Origin: an uncultured Anaerolineae bacterium
GTDB lineage: Bacteria; Chloroflexota; Anaerolineae; Aggregatilineales; UBA2796
Length of the DNA: 41,824 nt
NCBI GenBank assembly: GCA_938005675.1
Contig: CALKXH010000036.1
Coordinates: forward strand, 1-41,824
Direction: 5' to 3'
Below are positions 23,514 to 32,375 of this stretch, piece after piece (the stretch's first letter is position 1; each line of letters opens with the position of its first letter). The notes below the pieces were generated by a model. It ran no database searches and was not told the origin of the DNA. It saw nothing but the letters and a program-made list of their open reading frames with translations. The position numbers were made by a program, and so were the translations under genes.

Positions 23514-24339
23514 TCTCGCGGTACTCGCGGCGGTTGATCAGCCCGACCTGCAAGGCGGTATCGGGATTGTAGCGGATGTAGTACTGCAGCGCCTCGACGG
23601 CGCTATGAGTCGGCGGGTAGGTCTCGACGAGGCTTTTGAGCCACTCGACGACCGACGGCTCGATGGGGATCAGCACTTCGAGGTACTCGACCCCGGCGCT
23701 CAGGAAGTACTCGCTGATCTCATCTTGATCGCCGACCAGCGTGATCATGCGGTCGAGGACGGCGCGCCAATCGCGCACGTCGTGCAGGTAGGAGAGCAAG
23801 CGCAGAGCGTGGTAGCTGACGCCAGCGTCGGGATCGTGGATCAGGCGGCGGGCGGTATCGGCGATCTCGCGGGGCAAGCCGCGCCGCGAGGTGCGCCCGG
23901 CATCGCGCAGCAGGGCGTACTTGACCTCTGGAATCTCGGTTGGCAGCAGCAAAATGTGGTTGACCAGCGCCGAAGCCTCATCGAAGTAGCCGTCGATCAT
24001 GGCGTAGAGGATTTGGAAGTTCTCGGCGGCGTTGATGCGCATGGCTGGGTCGGGGTGGTGCAGCAATTTGAGCATCAGGCGATGGTTGCGCCGCTGCGAG
24101 GCGATCTCCAGCACGTTCAGGGGATATTCAGCGCGGCTGCTGCGCGCCAAAGGCATCAGCCAATGCTCAGCAGCCAGCGCCTCGATCTGCTCGACGGGCA
24201 GAATCGCGTGCAGATTCGCCTGTTTCGCCTCGCGCAGCACCTCGCGCAGGTAGCTTTCGGGATCGTTGCGCAGCTTGGCGGATTGGCGCTTGTTGTTGGC
24301 GATGTTCTCCAGCTTTTGCTTGAAGTCTTCAGGAATCAT
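23500..24339 (-). CDS. Helical-repeat protein of unknown function
   Basis: 279 residues, mostly amphipathic helices. Segments such as NHRLMLKLLHHPDPAMRINA, ADTARRLIHDPDAGVSYHAL and YHALRLLSYLHDVRDWRAVL resemble HEAT or ARM repeats. There is no signal peptide, membrane helix or catalytic motif. It probably mediates protein contacts. Its 3' end overlaps the convergent metal ATPase by 14 nt. It lies downstream of dihydroorotase on the same strand, separated by 75 bp with a possible -10 box of its own. I do not recognise a named family. Confidence 0.7.
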   Translation of the reverse strand: MIPEDFKQKLENIANNKRQSAKLRNDPESYLREVLREAKQANLHAILPVEQIEALAAEHWLMPLARSSRAEYPLNVLEIASQRRNHRLMLKLLHHPDPAMRINAAENFQILYAMIDGYFDEASALVNHILLLPTEIPEVKYALLRDAGRTSRRGLPREIADTARRLIHDPDAGVSYHALRLLSYLHDVRDWRAVLDRMITLVGDQDEISEYFLSAGVEYLEVLIPIEPSVVEWLKSLVETYPPTHSAVEALQYYIRYNPDTALQVGLINRREYREITGQ

Positions 24340-24372
24340 AGGCGACTATCGCTTCACAGTGTGACTGGCACA

Positions 24373-24378
24373 ATCATA
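24373..24378 (-). promoter_or_regulatory. Possible -10 box of the helical-repeat gene
   Basis: TATGAT on the minus strand, 33 nt upstream of ATG 24339. No good -35 is visible. Confidence 0.3.
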
Positions 24379-24414
24379 AACGTCTTGCGGAGGTCTGGCA
24401 ATGGCGGAGGCGGC

Positions 24415-25485
24415 TCAGCGGGCGGCGAGGTTGCGCCCCGTCCCCGCCACGGCGTAGCTGATTCCGCCTCGATAGACCTCGGCGCCGCGCAGCGTGACCG
24501 ACTCAACGCGCCCGCGCAACGTCCAGCCCTCGAAGGGCGTCCAGGCGGCGCGCGAGAACATCTCGGCGCCGCGCGGCTGCCACGTCAGGTCGGTATCGAC
24601 CTCGATCCAGGTCTGCTCAGGCTCTGGGATGCCGAAGAGGCGGCGCGGAGCGTGCGCCATGCGCTCCAGCACGTCCTCTAGGCTCAGCCGCCCCTCGTGG
24701 ACGGCGGTCAGCATGAGGGCGAAAGAGACCTCCAAGAGCGGGAAGCCCGGCGGCGGCGAGTCGCTGTCTTTCTCGCGCAGCAGGTGCGGCGCGTGATCGG
24801 TGGCGATGCAATCGATGTACGCCATATTCGCCCATAGCGCGGCTTGATCGGCGGGCGTGGCGAGGCGCGGGCGCACCTCGGCGCGCCCCTTGCCCAGTCG
24901 CGGCACATCGGCAAGGCTGAGGAACAAGTGCTGCGGGCAGACCTCACAAGTCACGGCGATGCCGCGCTCCTTCGCCGCGCGGATCAGCGCGATCTCATCG
25001 GCGCGGCTGACGTGGGCGATGTGCACGCTTCGATTCGCCAAGTGCGCGCACAGGATTGCGCTGGCTGCCAGCTGCCCCTCGGCGTGGCAGACGATGGGAC
25101 GATCCTTCGGGAAGCGCTCGAAGTGCTCGCGCAAAGTGCGCAGATCGTCGGCATCGATGCGCAGCGTGCCGAAGGTATCGTTCAGGTAGCACTTCAAGCC
25201 GCACACGCGCGGGGCGAGCTCAGCGGCGAAGGCGATGTTCTGGGCGCAGGCGCCCAGATAGATGCCGTAATCGCAGCAGGCGCGCGCGGCGGCGGCGCGC
25301 TCGGCGAGGGCGAGGCTCTCGGAGTCGATCAGGGGCGGCTGCGTGTTGGGCATCGCCAACACCGCCGTGATGCCGCCGGCTAAGGCAGCCCGCGTGCCGC
25401 TCTCGAAGTCCTCTTTATGCTCGCCGCCCGGCTCGCGCAGATGCACGTGGATATCGACTAGGCTGGGCAGTCTCAAGCGCGCCAT
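24415..25485 (-). CDS. pyrC: Dihydroorotase, CAD-like type
   Basis: 356 residues. Metal and catalytic residues are present: DIHVHLREPGG (His13, His15, Arg17), the carboxylated Lys98 in GLKCYLNDTFGTL, IVCHAEGQ, VHIAHVSR and CIATDHAPH. The loop EKDSDSPPPGFPLLEVSFAL and the C-terminal SRAAWTPFEGWTLRGRVESV are strikingly like the dihydroorotase domain of animal CAD, as I recall that sequence (HLREPGGTHKEDF, PPPGFPGLE, HWTPFEG). The protein is shorter than classical type I bacterial enzymes of about 425 residues. It converts carbamoyl aspartate to dihydroorotate in pyrimidine synthesis. No other pyr genes adjoin. GAGG lies 7 nt before the ATG, and the upstream membrane protein ends 9 nt before, so the pair is an operon. 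Confidence 0.93.
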   Translation of the reverse strand: MARLRLPSLVDIHVHLREPGGEHKEDFESGTRAALAGGITAVLAMPNTQPPLIDSESLALAERAAAARACCDYGIYLGACAQNIAFAAELAPRVCGLKCYLNDTFGTLRIDADDLRTLREHFERFPKDRPIVCHAEGQLAASAILCAHLANRSVHIAHVSRADEIALIRAAKERGIAVTCEVCPQHLFLSLADVPRLGKGRAEVRPRLATPADQAALWANMAYIDCIATDHAPHLLREKDSDSPPPGFPLLEVSFALMLTAVHEGRLSLEDVLERMAHAPRRLFGIPEPEQTWIEVDTDLTWQPRGAEMFSRAAWTPFEGWTLRGRVESVTLRGAEVYRGGISYAVAGTGRNLAAR

Positions 25486-25494
25486 AGGCGAGCC

Positions 25495-26163
25495 TCACGG
25501 GCGCGTTGGGCGGAAAGCCGCCAACGGATCGCGCTCGCCCTGCTCAGCCAGTCGGCGCGCCTCGCGCGCCCGCGCGATGGCGGCATCGATCTCAAACTTC
25601 AAGGACTCCGAACGCGGCACGATCAAGACCAAGCCCGCCTCTGAGCGCGCGCTGAAGAAAAATTGATGGAGGCGCTTGCGCAGTTGCTTTTCGGGCAGCG
25701 GAAAATCGGATAAGACCACCTCCAACACGCGCTCTTTGTGGAGTTTGGTGAGCTGCTTCAGCAGCGCCTGATCGCCGCGCCGCGTTTTGGTATCCAGCAC
25801 GTTGCGCGGGATGTCCAGCTTGGTCTCGGTGATGCGCAAGTAGCCCACTGCAACGCGCCCGCCGGACGTGTTGATGAGCAGATAGTCGGGCTGGCACTGG
25901 GCGTAAGCCAGACGCCCCTCCAGCAGCGCCGCGACGAACAATCCCAGCCCCGCCAGCAGCACCATCAAGCCGATGATCGAGAGCTGATCGTAAGCCAGCA
26001 CGGTCTCGGCGACGGGCAGGTCGGGCAGGTAGCGCGGCAGCTGGGTCAGAGCTCCGGCGAGGATCAGGGCGATGCCTAGCGCGCGATGCCGCCGCGCACT
26101 CAATCGGTAGACCACGAGCGGATACCTGCGACCGCTCTTCGCTTGTGAGCTTTCTTCAGCCAT
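25495..26163 (-). CDS. Two-helix membrane protein of unknown function
   Basis: 222 residues from ATG 26163, preceded by GAGGTG; the ATG at 26181 would fall right at the predicted transcription start. The layout is a short polar N-terminus, helix 1 at about residues 28-45, helix 2 at about 62-82, then a cytoplasmic domain with beta strands (YLLINTSGGRVAVGYLRITE), somewhat like bacterial PH-type membrane proteins. It ends in a basic helix. No catalytic motif is seen. It shares an operon with dihydroorotase. Confidence 0.7.
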   Translation of the reverse strand: MAEESSQAKSGRRYPLVVYRLSARRHRALGIALILAGALTQLPRYLPDLPVAETVLAYDQLSIIGLMVLLAGLGLFVAALLEGRLAYAQCQPDYLLINTSGGRVAVGYLRITETKLDIPRNVLDTKTRRGDQALLKQLTKLHKERVLEVVLSDFPLPEKQLRKRLHQFFFSARSEAGLVLIVPRSESLKFEIDAAIARAREARRLAEQGERDPLAAFRPTRP

Positions 26164-26191
26164 GCTCAACACCTCATTCATTTATGAAAAA

Positions 26192-26200
26192 AGTATAGCA
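26192..26200 (-). promoter_or_regulatory. Extended -10 promoter of the membrane protein-pyrC operon
   Basis: TGCTATACT on the minus strand, identical to the sdh operon -10. Expected initiation near 26185 leaves about 20 nt before ATG 26163. Confidence 0.6.
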
Positions 26201-26271
26201 ACGCCATTCTATCACAGGGCGGACTTTTGGGCTATTGGGGAACTTTTCGCGCTTTTTAAGCATCTCTAGCT

Positions 26272-26277
26272 TAGAAT
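26272..26277 (+). promoter_or_regulatory. Possible -10 box and leader hairpin of the alpha-2-macroglobulin gene
   Basis: TAGAAT, 36 nt upstream of ATG 26314. GGGC-ATC-GCCC (26285-26295) could form a small hairpin in the leader, just before the Shine-Dalgarno GGGAGG. Confidence 0.35.
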
Positions 26278-26313
26278 GAGAGAGGGCATCGCCCCCAACA
26301 GGGAGGTTTTGGC

Positions 26314-29300
26314 ATGTCGTCGTTCAGATTGATCCGTCGTGCGCTCTCAGCAGCGCTCATCCTCAGCTTGAGCCTCACGCCTATGCTCACCTCACAGGGA
26401 CAAGCCGATTTAGGCGCGCCGCGCGTGCTCGCCAGCGCGCCCGCCCAGCGCGAGATCGTCGCGCCGACCAGCTCTGTACAACTCGTCTTCGATCAGCCGA
26501 TGGATCGCGCCAGCGTGGAGCGCGCCCTGCTGATCGATCCGCCCGTGGCGGGCGCCTTGCGCTGGACGGACGACCAGACGCTCATCTTCGCGCCTGCCGC
26601 GCCTTTGCCGCGCGGCACAGCTTACCTCGTGCAGTTGGATGCGACGGCGCGCTCGGCGGCGGGCGTGCCGCTTGAGGAGCGCTTCCGCCTGAACTTCCAA
26701 GTCGCCCCGAACCTGAGCGTGAGTCAGGTCATCCCGGCGCCCAACGCCGAGAGCATCGCCACGAATGCCACGATCACGGTCATTTTTGATCGCCCCGTCG
26801 TGCCGCTGACCGTCACGGGCGCCCAAGCCGACCTGCCTCAGCCGCTCAGCTTGACGCCGTCGGTCGAGGGGACGGGCGAGTGGATCGGCACGGCGATCTA
26901 CCAATTCACGCCCAAGAGCGGCTTGGCGGGCGGCACGCTCTACACAGCCAGCCTCAGCCCCGACCTGACCGACATCGATGGCGGCGCGCTCGGCGCGCCC
27001 TATACTTGGCAATTCCGCACGGTCGCGCCGCAAATCCTCAGCGTCTTCCCGCAAGGCGACTCGGTACGCTTAGAGAGCGAGGTCACTGTCCGCTTCAATC
27101 AGGCGATGGACGAGGACAGCCTGCGCGAGGCGTTCACGCTGCGCAACACCGCCAACGCCGCCGATGTGATCGGTGTGCTGAGCCTTGAGGCGGATGGGAC
27201 GCTCTTGCGCTTCAAGCCCGCCGCGCCGCTCGCCTTGGAGACGCTCTACCAAGCTAGCATCAGCGCGGCGGCGCGCGCTGCCAACGGCGAAGCCATCCTG
27301 AGCAACCCGCAAACGTTCACTTTCCGCACCTTGCCCTTGCCGCGCGTCCTGAGCAGCTACCCTGCCAACGGCGCGCGCGATGTGCCGCTCTTGGGCGGCG
27401 TCAACATCGTCTACAGCACGCTGATGGATCAGCAGAGCTTCGCCGAGCGAGTCAGCGTCGAGCCGAAACCCGATTCGTTCAGCCTGAGCGTGATCGGCGA
27501 TAGGCTCTATTTGAATTTCCCGCTCCTGCCGGAGACCGATTACACGATCACAGTGGCGGCGGGCGTGGCGGATATCTACGGCAACGTCGTCAACGAGCCG
27601 TTCGTGCTGCGCTTCCGCACCGCCCCGACCGATCCGCAGCTGAGCTTGCCCTTCCGCGATTGGATCAGCCTCACCAGCGCCTACCGCCCGCAGACGGGCT
27701 TCCCCGCCGTCACGCTGAACCTGAGCGCCCTCGAAATGCAGCTCGGCAAGCTGACCCCTCAAGAGCTGATCGCGCTCAGCGGCGAGAGCTACTCGCCCGA
27801 CCTGCGCAACTACCGACCGCGCCAGCTCTTGCGCCAATGGACGCTGCCGATTGAGGCGGTGCGCAACCGTTTCGTGCGCACGGACGTGCAGCTGGCTGAG
27901 GCGGGCGGCAAGTTGCCCGCGGGCATCTACTACATCGAGCTGTTCGCGCCAGAGTTCCGCCGCCTTCTGCAGCCGAACCGCCAAGAGCCGCGCAAGCACT
28001 TCTTGGCGGTCGTGACGGCGAACTTGACTGTCAAGCAGGCGCCCAAGGCGCTCTACGTCTGGGCGCACGACCTCGCCACGGGCGAGCCGCTCGTCGAGCA
28101 GCCCATCAGCCTGCATCTGCGCGGGCGCAAGCTCGCCGAGGGGCGCACCGACGCCGAAGGCATGGCGCGATTCGAGGTGATCGCCACGCCCGAAGACTGG
28201 CAGGGCTATTGGCTGATCCTCGAAGGCGAGCGCGCCTTCGGCATCGCCCAGACCAATTGGCGCGACGCCAACTTCGAGCCGTACGCCTTCGATGCGCCCT
28301 TCGATGGGCAGCCCGTCAAGACCGTCACCTACCTGTACACCGATCAGCCGATCTATCGCCCCGCCCGTCCGGTCTATCTGCGCGGCATCGTGCGCTTTCA
28401 GGACGACGTGACCTTCGCCGCCCCGCAAAATGAGCCGATTCAAGTTGTGATCAGCGATCCGAACGAGCGCGAGGTCTACAGCCAACGGCTGCTGCTGAAC
28501 GAATACGGCGCCTTCAGCGCGCAGTACGACCTGCCTCAGGACGCCATGCTGGGCATCTACACGGTTCGGACGAACTTCCGCGGGCAGGAGGGCGCGCTCA
28601 GCTTCAGCGTGGCGGAGTTCCGCCCGCCCGAATTCCTGACTACGGTCAGCACAGCAGAGACGCGCTACGCCGATAGCGACCTGATCACAGCCACCATCGA
28701 GGCGAAGTTCCTCTTCGGCGGCGGCGTGGGCGGCGCGAGCGTGGCGTGGCGCGTCGTGGCGGATGCCGCTTTCTTCGGCGTGCCGCGCTTGCCGCGCGCG
28801 GTCTTCGGCGATGAGTTCATCGGCGGGCGCGGCGCTTATCAGCGCGTGGTGGCGGAGGGGACGGGGAAGCTCGATCCGCTGGGCAGGCTGGCGATTCGCT
28901 TCCCCGCCGATCTGGGCGAGCACAAGGTCACGCAGACCTTCACCATCGAGGCGACCGTGACCGATATCTCCAACCAGAGCATCAGCGGGCGCGCCCGCGT
29001 GACCGTCTTCCCCGCCACTGTGCTGGTCGGGTTGGAGGCTGAGTCGTACGTCGGGGTGGCGGGGCGTCCGCAAGGCGTGCAGATCGCCACCACCGACTGG
29101 GACGGCGCGCCCGTCGCGGAGCAGCCCGTGCTGGTGCGCGCCACCGAGATCGTCTGGCAGCAGAATCCCCGCACCTTCGAGTGGATTCAGCAACGCACGC
29201 TGGTGGCGGAGGCGCGCCTGATCACGGACGCTGAAGGCAAGGCGCGCTTCGTGTTCACGCCCGAGCGCGGCGGCTTGTTCGAGATCAGCGCCGAGACGCG

Positions 29301-32223
29301 CGACCCGCGCGAGCGGGTTGCCCGCAGCCGCCTGACGCTGTGGGTGCAGGGCAAGAACGCCTTCCAGTGGCGCAGCGACGATCAGCGCTTGCAGCTGGTG
29401 GCGGATCGCAAAGACGCCTACCAAGCGGGCGAGACGGCGCGCATCCTGATCGCCTCGCCCTTCGAAGAGCGCGTCACGGCTGTGATCACGGTCGAGCGCG
29501 CCGATATCCTGCGGCGGACGAGCGTGACGTTTGAGGGCAGCTACACCTACGAGCTGCCCATCGAGGGCATTCACGCCCCGAACGTCTACGTCTCGGTCGT
29601 GCTGTTGCGCCCGAGCGGGGCGGAGGCGACGCGCCTGCCCGCCATCCGTTACGGCTTGCTCAACTTGAGCGTGGCAGTCCAGCAGCAGCTCAAAATCGCC
29701 GCCACGCCTTCGGATAAGCTCGCTGAGCCGAACAAGACGGTCAGCTTTGACCTGAAAGTGACCGATCTGCGCGGCGAGCCCGTCCAAGCCGAGCTGGGCA
29801 TCGCCCTGACCGATCTCGCCACGCTCAGCGTCGGCGCGCCCAACAGTCGCCCGATCTTCGACGTCTTCTGGAGTCCGCGCGGGCTATCCGTCCTGACCAT
29901 CGTGGCGCTCAGCCGCTTGATCGACGGCGTCGTGCCGCAGGGCGATATTGAGCAGGTTGAGGTGATGATGATGGCGCGCGGCGGCATCGGCGCGCCGCCC
30001 ATGGCTGAGCCGCCGGGCATAGCTGAAGAATCCCTCTCCGATGGCGAGGCACAGAAAGCCGCCGAGACGCAGCCCGCCGTGCGCAAGGACTTCGTGGATA
30101 CGCCCCTGTGGTTGCCCAGCGTCATCACGGCGCCCGACGGCACCGCCCGCGTGAGCGTCACCTTGCCGGATAATCTGACCACGTGGCGGCTGGACGTGCG
30201 CGGCATCTCCGCCCAGACCTTCGTCGGCGACGCGACGCTCGACATCCTCTCGACCAAGCCGCTCTTGGTGCGCCCGTCCACGCCGCGCTTCTTCGTGGTC
30301 GGCGATGAGACCGAATTGGCGGTCGTGGTCAACAACAACACCGATAGCGACCTTGAGACGACGGTCAGGCTGATCGCCGAGGGCGTCACGCTGCGCGCCG
30401 CGCCGCAACAAGTCGTGACCGTGCCCGCCAACGGGCGAGTCCGCGTGGCGTGGCTCGCCGTGGTCAACGACGTGGCGGCGGTCGATCTGACCTTCAGCGC
30501 GGTCAGCGGCGCCTTTGGCGATGCCAGCAAGCCCGCCGTCGGCTTGGGCGCGGAGCGCCTGCTGCCCGTCTACCGCTACCTCGCCCCGGACTTCAACGCT
30601 ACGGCGGGCAGTCTGCGCCAGCCCAGCAGCCGCACAGAGGGCATCCTCGTGCCCAGCGCCGCCCTCGCGCCCACAGGGACGCTGAGCGTGCGGCTGAGCC
30701 CGTCGTTGGCGGCGGCGACGCTCGATACGCTGCGCGCCCTTGAGAACTTCCCCTACGATTGCATCGAGCAGGTCGTCTCGCGCTTTTTGCCCAACGCCGT
30801 GACCTACCGCGCCTTGCAGCGGGTCGCTCTGGCGGATGAAGCGCTGCGCGCCGACCTCGAACGGGCGCTGCGCGAGGCGCTTGGCAAGCTCAGCCGCGAG
30901 CAGAAGCCCGACGGCGGCTGGGGCTGGTACGCCAACGAGGAATCCAGCCCGCTGGTGACCGCCTACGCGCTGCTCGGCTTGATCGAGGCGCGCGAGGCAG
31001 ACCTGAGCGTGCCAGAGGCGATGCTTCAGCGCGCCATCGCTTTCCTGCAGACTCGCCTGCCCAACTTCGTACAGGAGACGCCCGAATGGCAGCTGAATCG
31101 CGGCGCGTTCGTCTTATACGTCCTCGCGCGGGCGGGCAATCCCAACGCGCAGGCGCTTGAAGCGCTCTTCACCTGGCGGGAGAAACTCGCCCTCTACGCG
31201 CGCGGCTTCCTCGCACAGGCGTACGGGCTGGCGCCGAGCGCCCTCAACGCCCGCGAGCGGATCAACACCCTGCTCAGCGACATCCAATCGGCGGCGATCC
31301 TGAGCGGGACGGGCATCCACTGGGAGGAGACCTCGCGCGATTGGTGGAATTGGAGCAGCGACACGCGCACGACGGCGATCCTGCTCCAGACGCTGATCAC
31401 CTTCACGCCTGAGAGCGCGCTGATCCCCAACGTCGTCCGCTGGCTGATGGTCGCCCGCCGCGCCGACGCCTGGGAGACGACCCAAGAATCGGCGTGGGCG
31501 GTCATGGCGCTGACGAGTTGGATGGTCGCCAGCGGCGAGCTGAAAGCCAACTACACCTACGCGCTCAGCCTGAACGGCGCGGAGCGCTTCACGGGCGTCG
31601 GGAACGCCGAGACGCTCAAGCGCACTGAGACGCTCGAAATCGCGGTCGAGGCGCTGCTGCGCGAGCAGGTCAATCGCCTGACCTTCCAGCTCAAGGCGGG
31701 CGAGGGCGCGCTCTACTACACCGCCACGCTAGATGTCAAGCAGCCCGTCGAGGCGATTCAGCCGACGGATCGGGGCATTCGCCTCGTGCGCACCTACTAC
31801 AACGCCGAAGGCAAGCCGATTGCGGAGGCAAAAGTTGGCGATGTGATCACGGTGGCGCTTGAAATCACGGCAGCGCACGACCTGTACTACGTGGTGATCA
31901 ACGATCCGATCCCCGCCGGCACCGAAGCAATCGACCGCTCGCTGCAGACTGCGGCGCAGATCGGTCAGCGCCCGGAGCTGCTGCCGATTGAGCCGTCCTA
32001 TCGCTTCGGGTGGGGCTGGTGGTACTTCAGCCAGACTCAGCTGCGCACCGAGCGGGTGGTGCTCTCGACCAGCTACTTGCCGCGCGGCAGCTACCGCTAC
32101 GTCTACCAGATTCAGGCGACGGCGGCGGGCGTCTACCGCGTGATCCCGCCGCACGGCAACGAATTCTACTTCCCGGAGGTCTTCGGGCGCGGGGCGGGCA
32201 GCCTGTTCACGGTCAAGCCGTGA
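26314..32223 (+). CDS. Secreted alpha-2-macroglobulin-family protein with intact thioester
   Basis: 1969 residues. A Sec signal (RLIRRALSAALILSLSLTPM, cleavage near residue 31) lacks a lipobox Cys. Four Ig-like Big_5-type domains follow at about 36-130, 132-235, 238-338 and 340-435 (repeated LxFxPAxPLxxxTxYxxxL). Next are macroglobulin domains with LYTDQPIYRPARPVYLRGIV near 672, a flexible Met/Ala/Gly/Pro-rich bait-like stretch near 1215-1250, and the A2M core LPDNLTTWRLDVRG near 1290. The thioester domain has YDCIEQ (Cys1483, Gln1486), then alpha-toroid helices. A C-terminal receptor-like domain ends the protein. Family members trap proteases through the thioester. Unlike E. coli YfhM, it is not a lipoprotein and has no PBP1C neighbour. 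Confidence 0.93.
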   Translation: MSSFRLIRRALSAALILSLSLTPMLTSQGQADLGAPRVLASAPAQREIVAPTSSVQLVFDQPMDRASVERALLIDPPVAGALRWTDDQTLIFAPAAPLPRGTAYLVQLDATARSAAGVPLEERFRLNFQVAPNLSVSQVIPAPNAESIATNATITVIFDRPVVPLTVTGAQADLPQPLSLTPSVEGTGEWIGTAIYQFTPKSGLAGGTLYTASLSPDLTDIDGGALGAPYTWQFRTVAPQILSVFPQGDSVRLESEVTVRFNQAMDEDSLREAFTLRNTANAADVIGVLSLEADGTLLRFKPAAPLALETLYQASISAAARAANGEAILSNPQTFTFRTLPLPRVLSSYPANGARDVPLLGGVNIVYSTLMDQQSFAERVSVEPKPDSFSLSVIGDRLYLNFPLLPETDYTITVAAGVADIYGNVVNEPFVLRFRTAPTDPQLSLPFRDWISLTSAYRPQTGFPAVTLNLSALEMQLGKLTPQELIALSGESYSPDLRNYRPRQLLRQWTLPIEAVRNRFVRTDVQLAEAGGKLPAGIYYIELFAPEFRRLLQPNRQEPRKHFLAVVTANLTVKQAPKALYVWAHDLATGEPLVEQPISLHLRGRKLAEGRTDAEGMARFEVIATPEDWQGYWLILEGERAFGIAQTNWRDANFEPYAFDAPFDGQPVKTVTYLYTDQPIYRPARPVYLRGIVRFQDDVTFAAPQNEPIQVVISDPNEREVYSQRLLLNEYGAFSAQYDLPQDAMLGIYTVRTNFRGQEGALSFSVAEFRPPEFLTTVSTAETRYADSDLITATIEAKFLFGGGVGGASVAWRVVADAAFFGVPRLPRAVFGDEFIGGRGAYQRVVAEGTGKLDPLGRLAIRFPADLGEHKVTQTFTIEATVTDISNQSISGRARVTVFPATVLVGLEAESYVGVAGRPQGVQIATTDWDGAPVAEQPVLVRATEIVWQQNPRTFEWIQQRTLVAEARLITDAEGKARFVFTPERGGLFEISAETRDPRERVARSRLTLWVQGKNAFQWRSDDQRLQLVADRKDAYQAGETARILIASPFEERVTAVITVERADILRRTSVTFEGSYTYELPIEGIHAPNVYVSVVLLRPSGAEATRLPAIRYGLLNLSVAVQQQLKIAATPSDKLAEPNKTVSFDLKVTDLRGEPVQAELGIALTDLATLSVGAPNSRPIFDVFWSPRGLSVLTIVALSRLIDGVVPQGDIEQVEVMMMARGGIGAPPMAEPPGIAEESLSDGEAQKAAETQPAVRKDFVDTPLWLPSVITAPDGTARVSVTLPDNLTTWRLDVRGISAQTFVGDATLDILSTKPLLVRPSTPRFFVVGDETELAVVVNNNTDSDLETTVRLIAEGVTLRAAPQQVVTVPANGRVRVAWLAVVNDVAAVDLTFSAVSGAFGDASKPAVGLGAERLLPVYRYLAPDFNATAGSLRQPSSRTEGILVPSAALAPTGTLSVRLSPSLAAATLDTLRALENFPYDCIEQVVSRFLPNAVTYRALQRVALADEALRADLERALREALGKLSREQKPDGGWGWYANEESSPLVTAYALLGLIEAREADLSVPEAMLQRAIAFLQTRLPNFVQETPEWQLNRGAFVLYVLARAGNPNAQALEALFTWREKLALYARGFLAQAYGLAPSALNARERINTLLSDIQSAAILSGTGIHWEETSRDWWNWSSDTRTTAILLQTLITFTPESALIPNVVRWLMVARRADAWETTQESAWAVMALTSWMVASGELKANYTYALSLNGAERFTGVGNAETLKRTETLEIAVEALLREQVNRLTFQLKAGEGALYYTATLDVKQPVEAIQPTDRGIRLVRTYYNAEGKPIAEAKVGDVITVALEITAAHDLYYVVINDPIPAGTEAIDRSLQTAAQIGQRPELLPIEPSYRFGWGWWYFSQTQLRTERVVLSTSYLPRGSYRYVYQIQATAAGVYRVIPPHGNEFYFPEVFGRGAGSLFTVKP

Positions 32224-32246
32224 TGCCCCGTCACAGCTGACCGTTG

Positions 32247-32284
32247 GCTCGCCCGCTCTGCCCGTCGCGGCGGCGCGGGCGAGC
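32247..32284 (+). terminator. GC-rich hairpin after the alpha-2-macroglobulin gene
   Basis: GCTCGCCCGC (32247-32256) and GCGGGCGAGC (32275-32284) form a perfect 10-bp stem with an 18-nt loop, followed by TGCTTTTGC. Likely a terminator with a weak T-run. Confidence 0.55.
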
Positions 32285-32326
32285 TGCTTTTGCGCTCAGC
32301 GTCAAGCGCGCTCGCCCTGATCGCGC

Positions 32327-32332
32327 TACAAT
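32327..32332 (+). promoter_or_regulatory. -10 box of the PucR-type regulator
   Basis: TACAAT preceded by CGC, as at the amino acid transporter promoter (39329): both read GCGCTACAATG. It lies 43 nt upstream of ATG 32376. Confidence 0.5.
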
Positions 32333-32375
32333 GGTGGCGCACACTATCCGTTTGAGTGGAAAATGAGGCGTTTGC

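Noticed and set aside
27070-29787. 905-codon open frame antisense to the alpha-2-macroglobulin gene
   Set aside because: Mirror of GC-rich codon usage; composition dominated by Arg, Ala, Leu, Gln, Asp and His, with no domain or ribosome-binding site.
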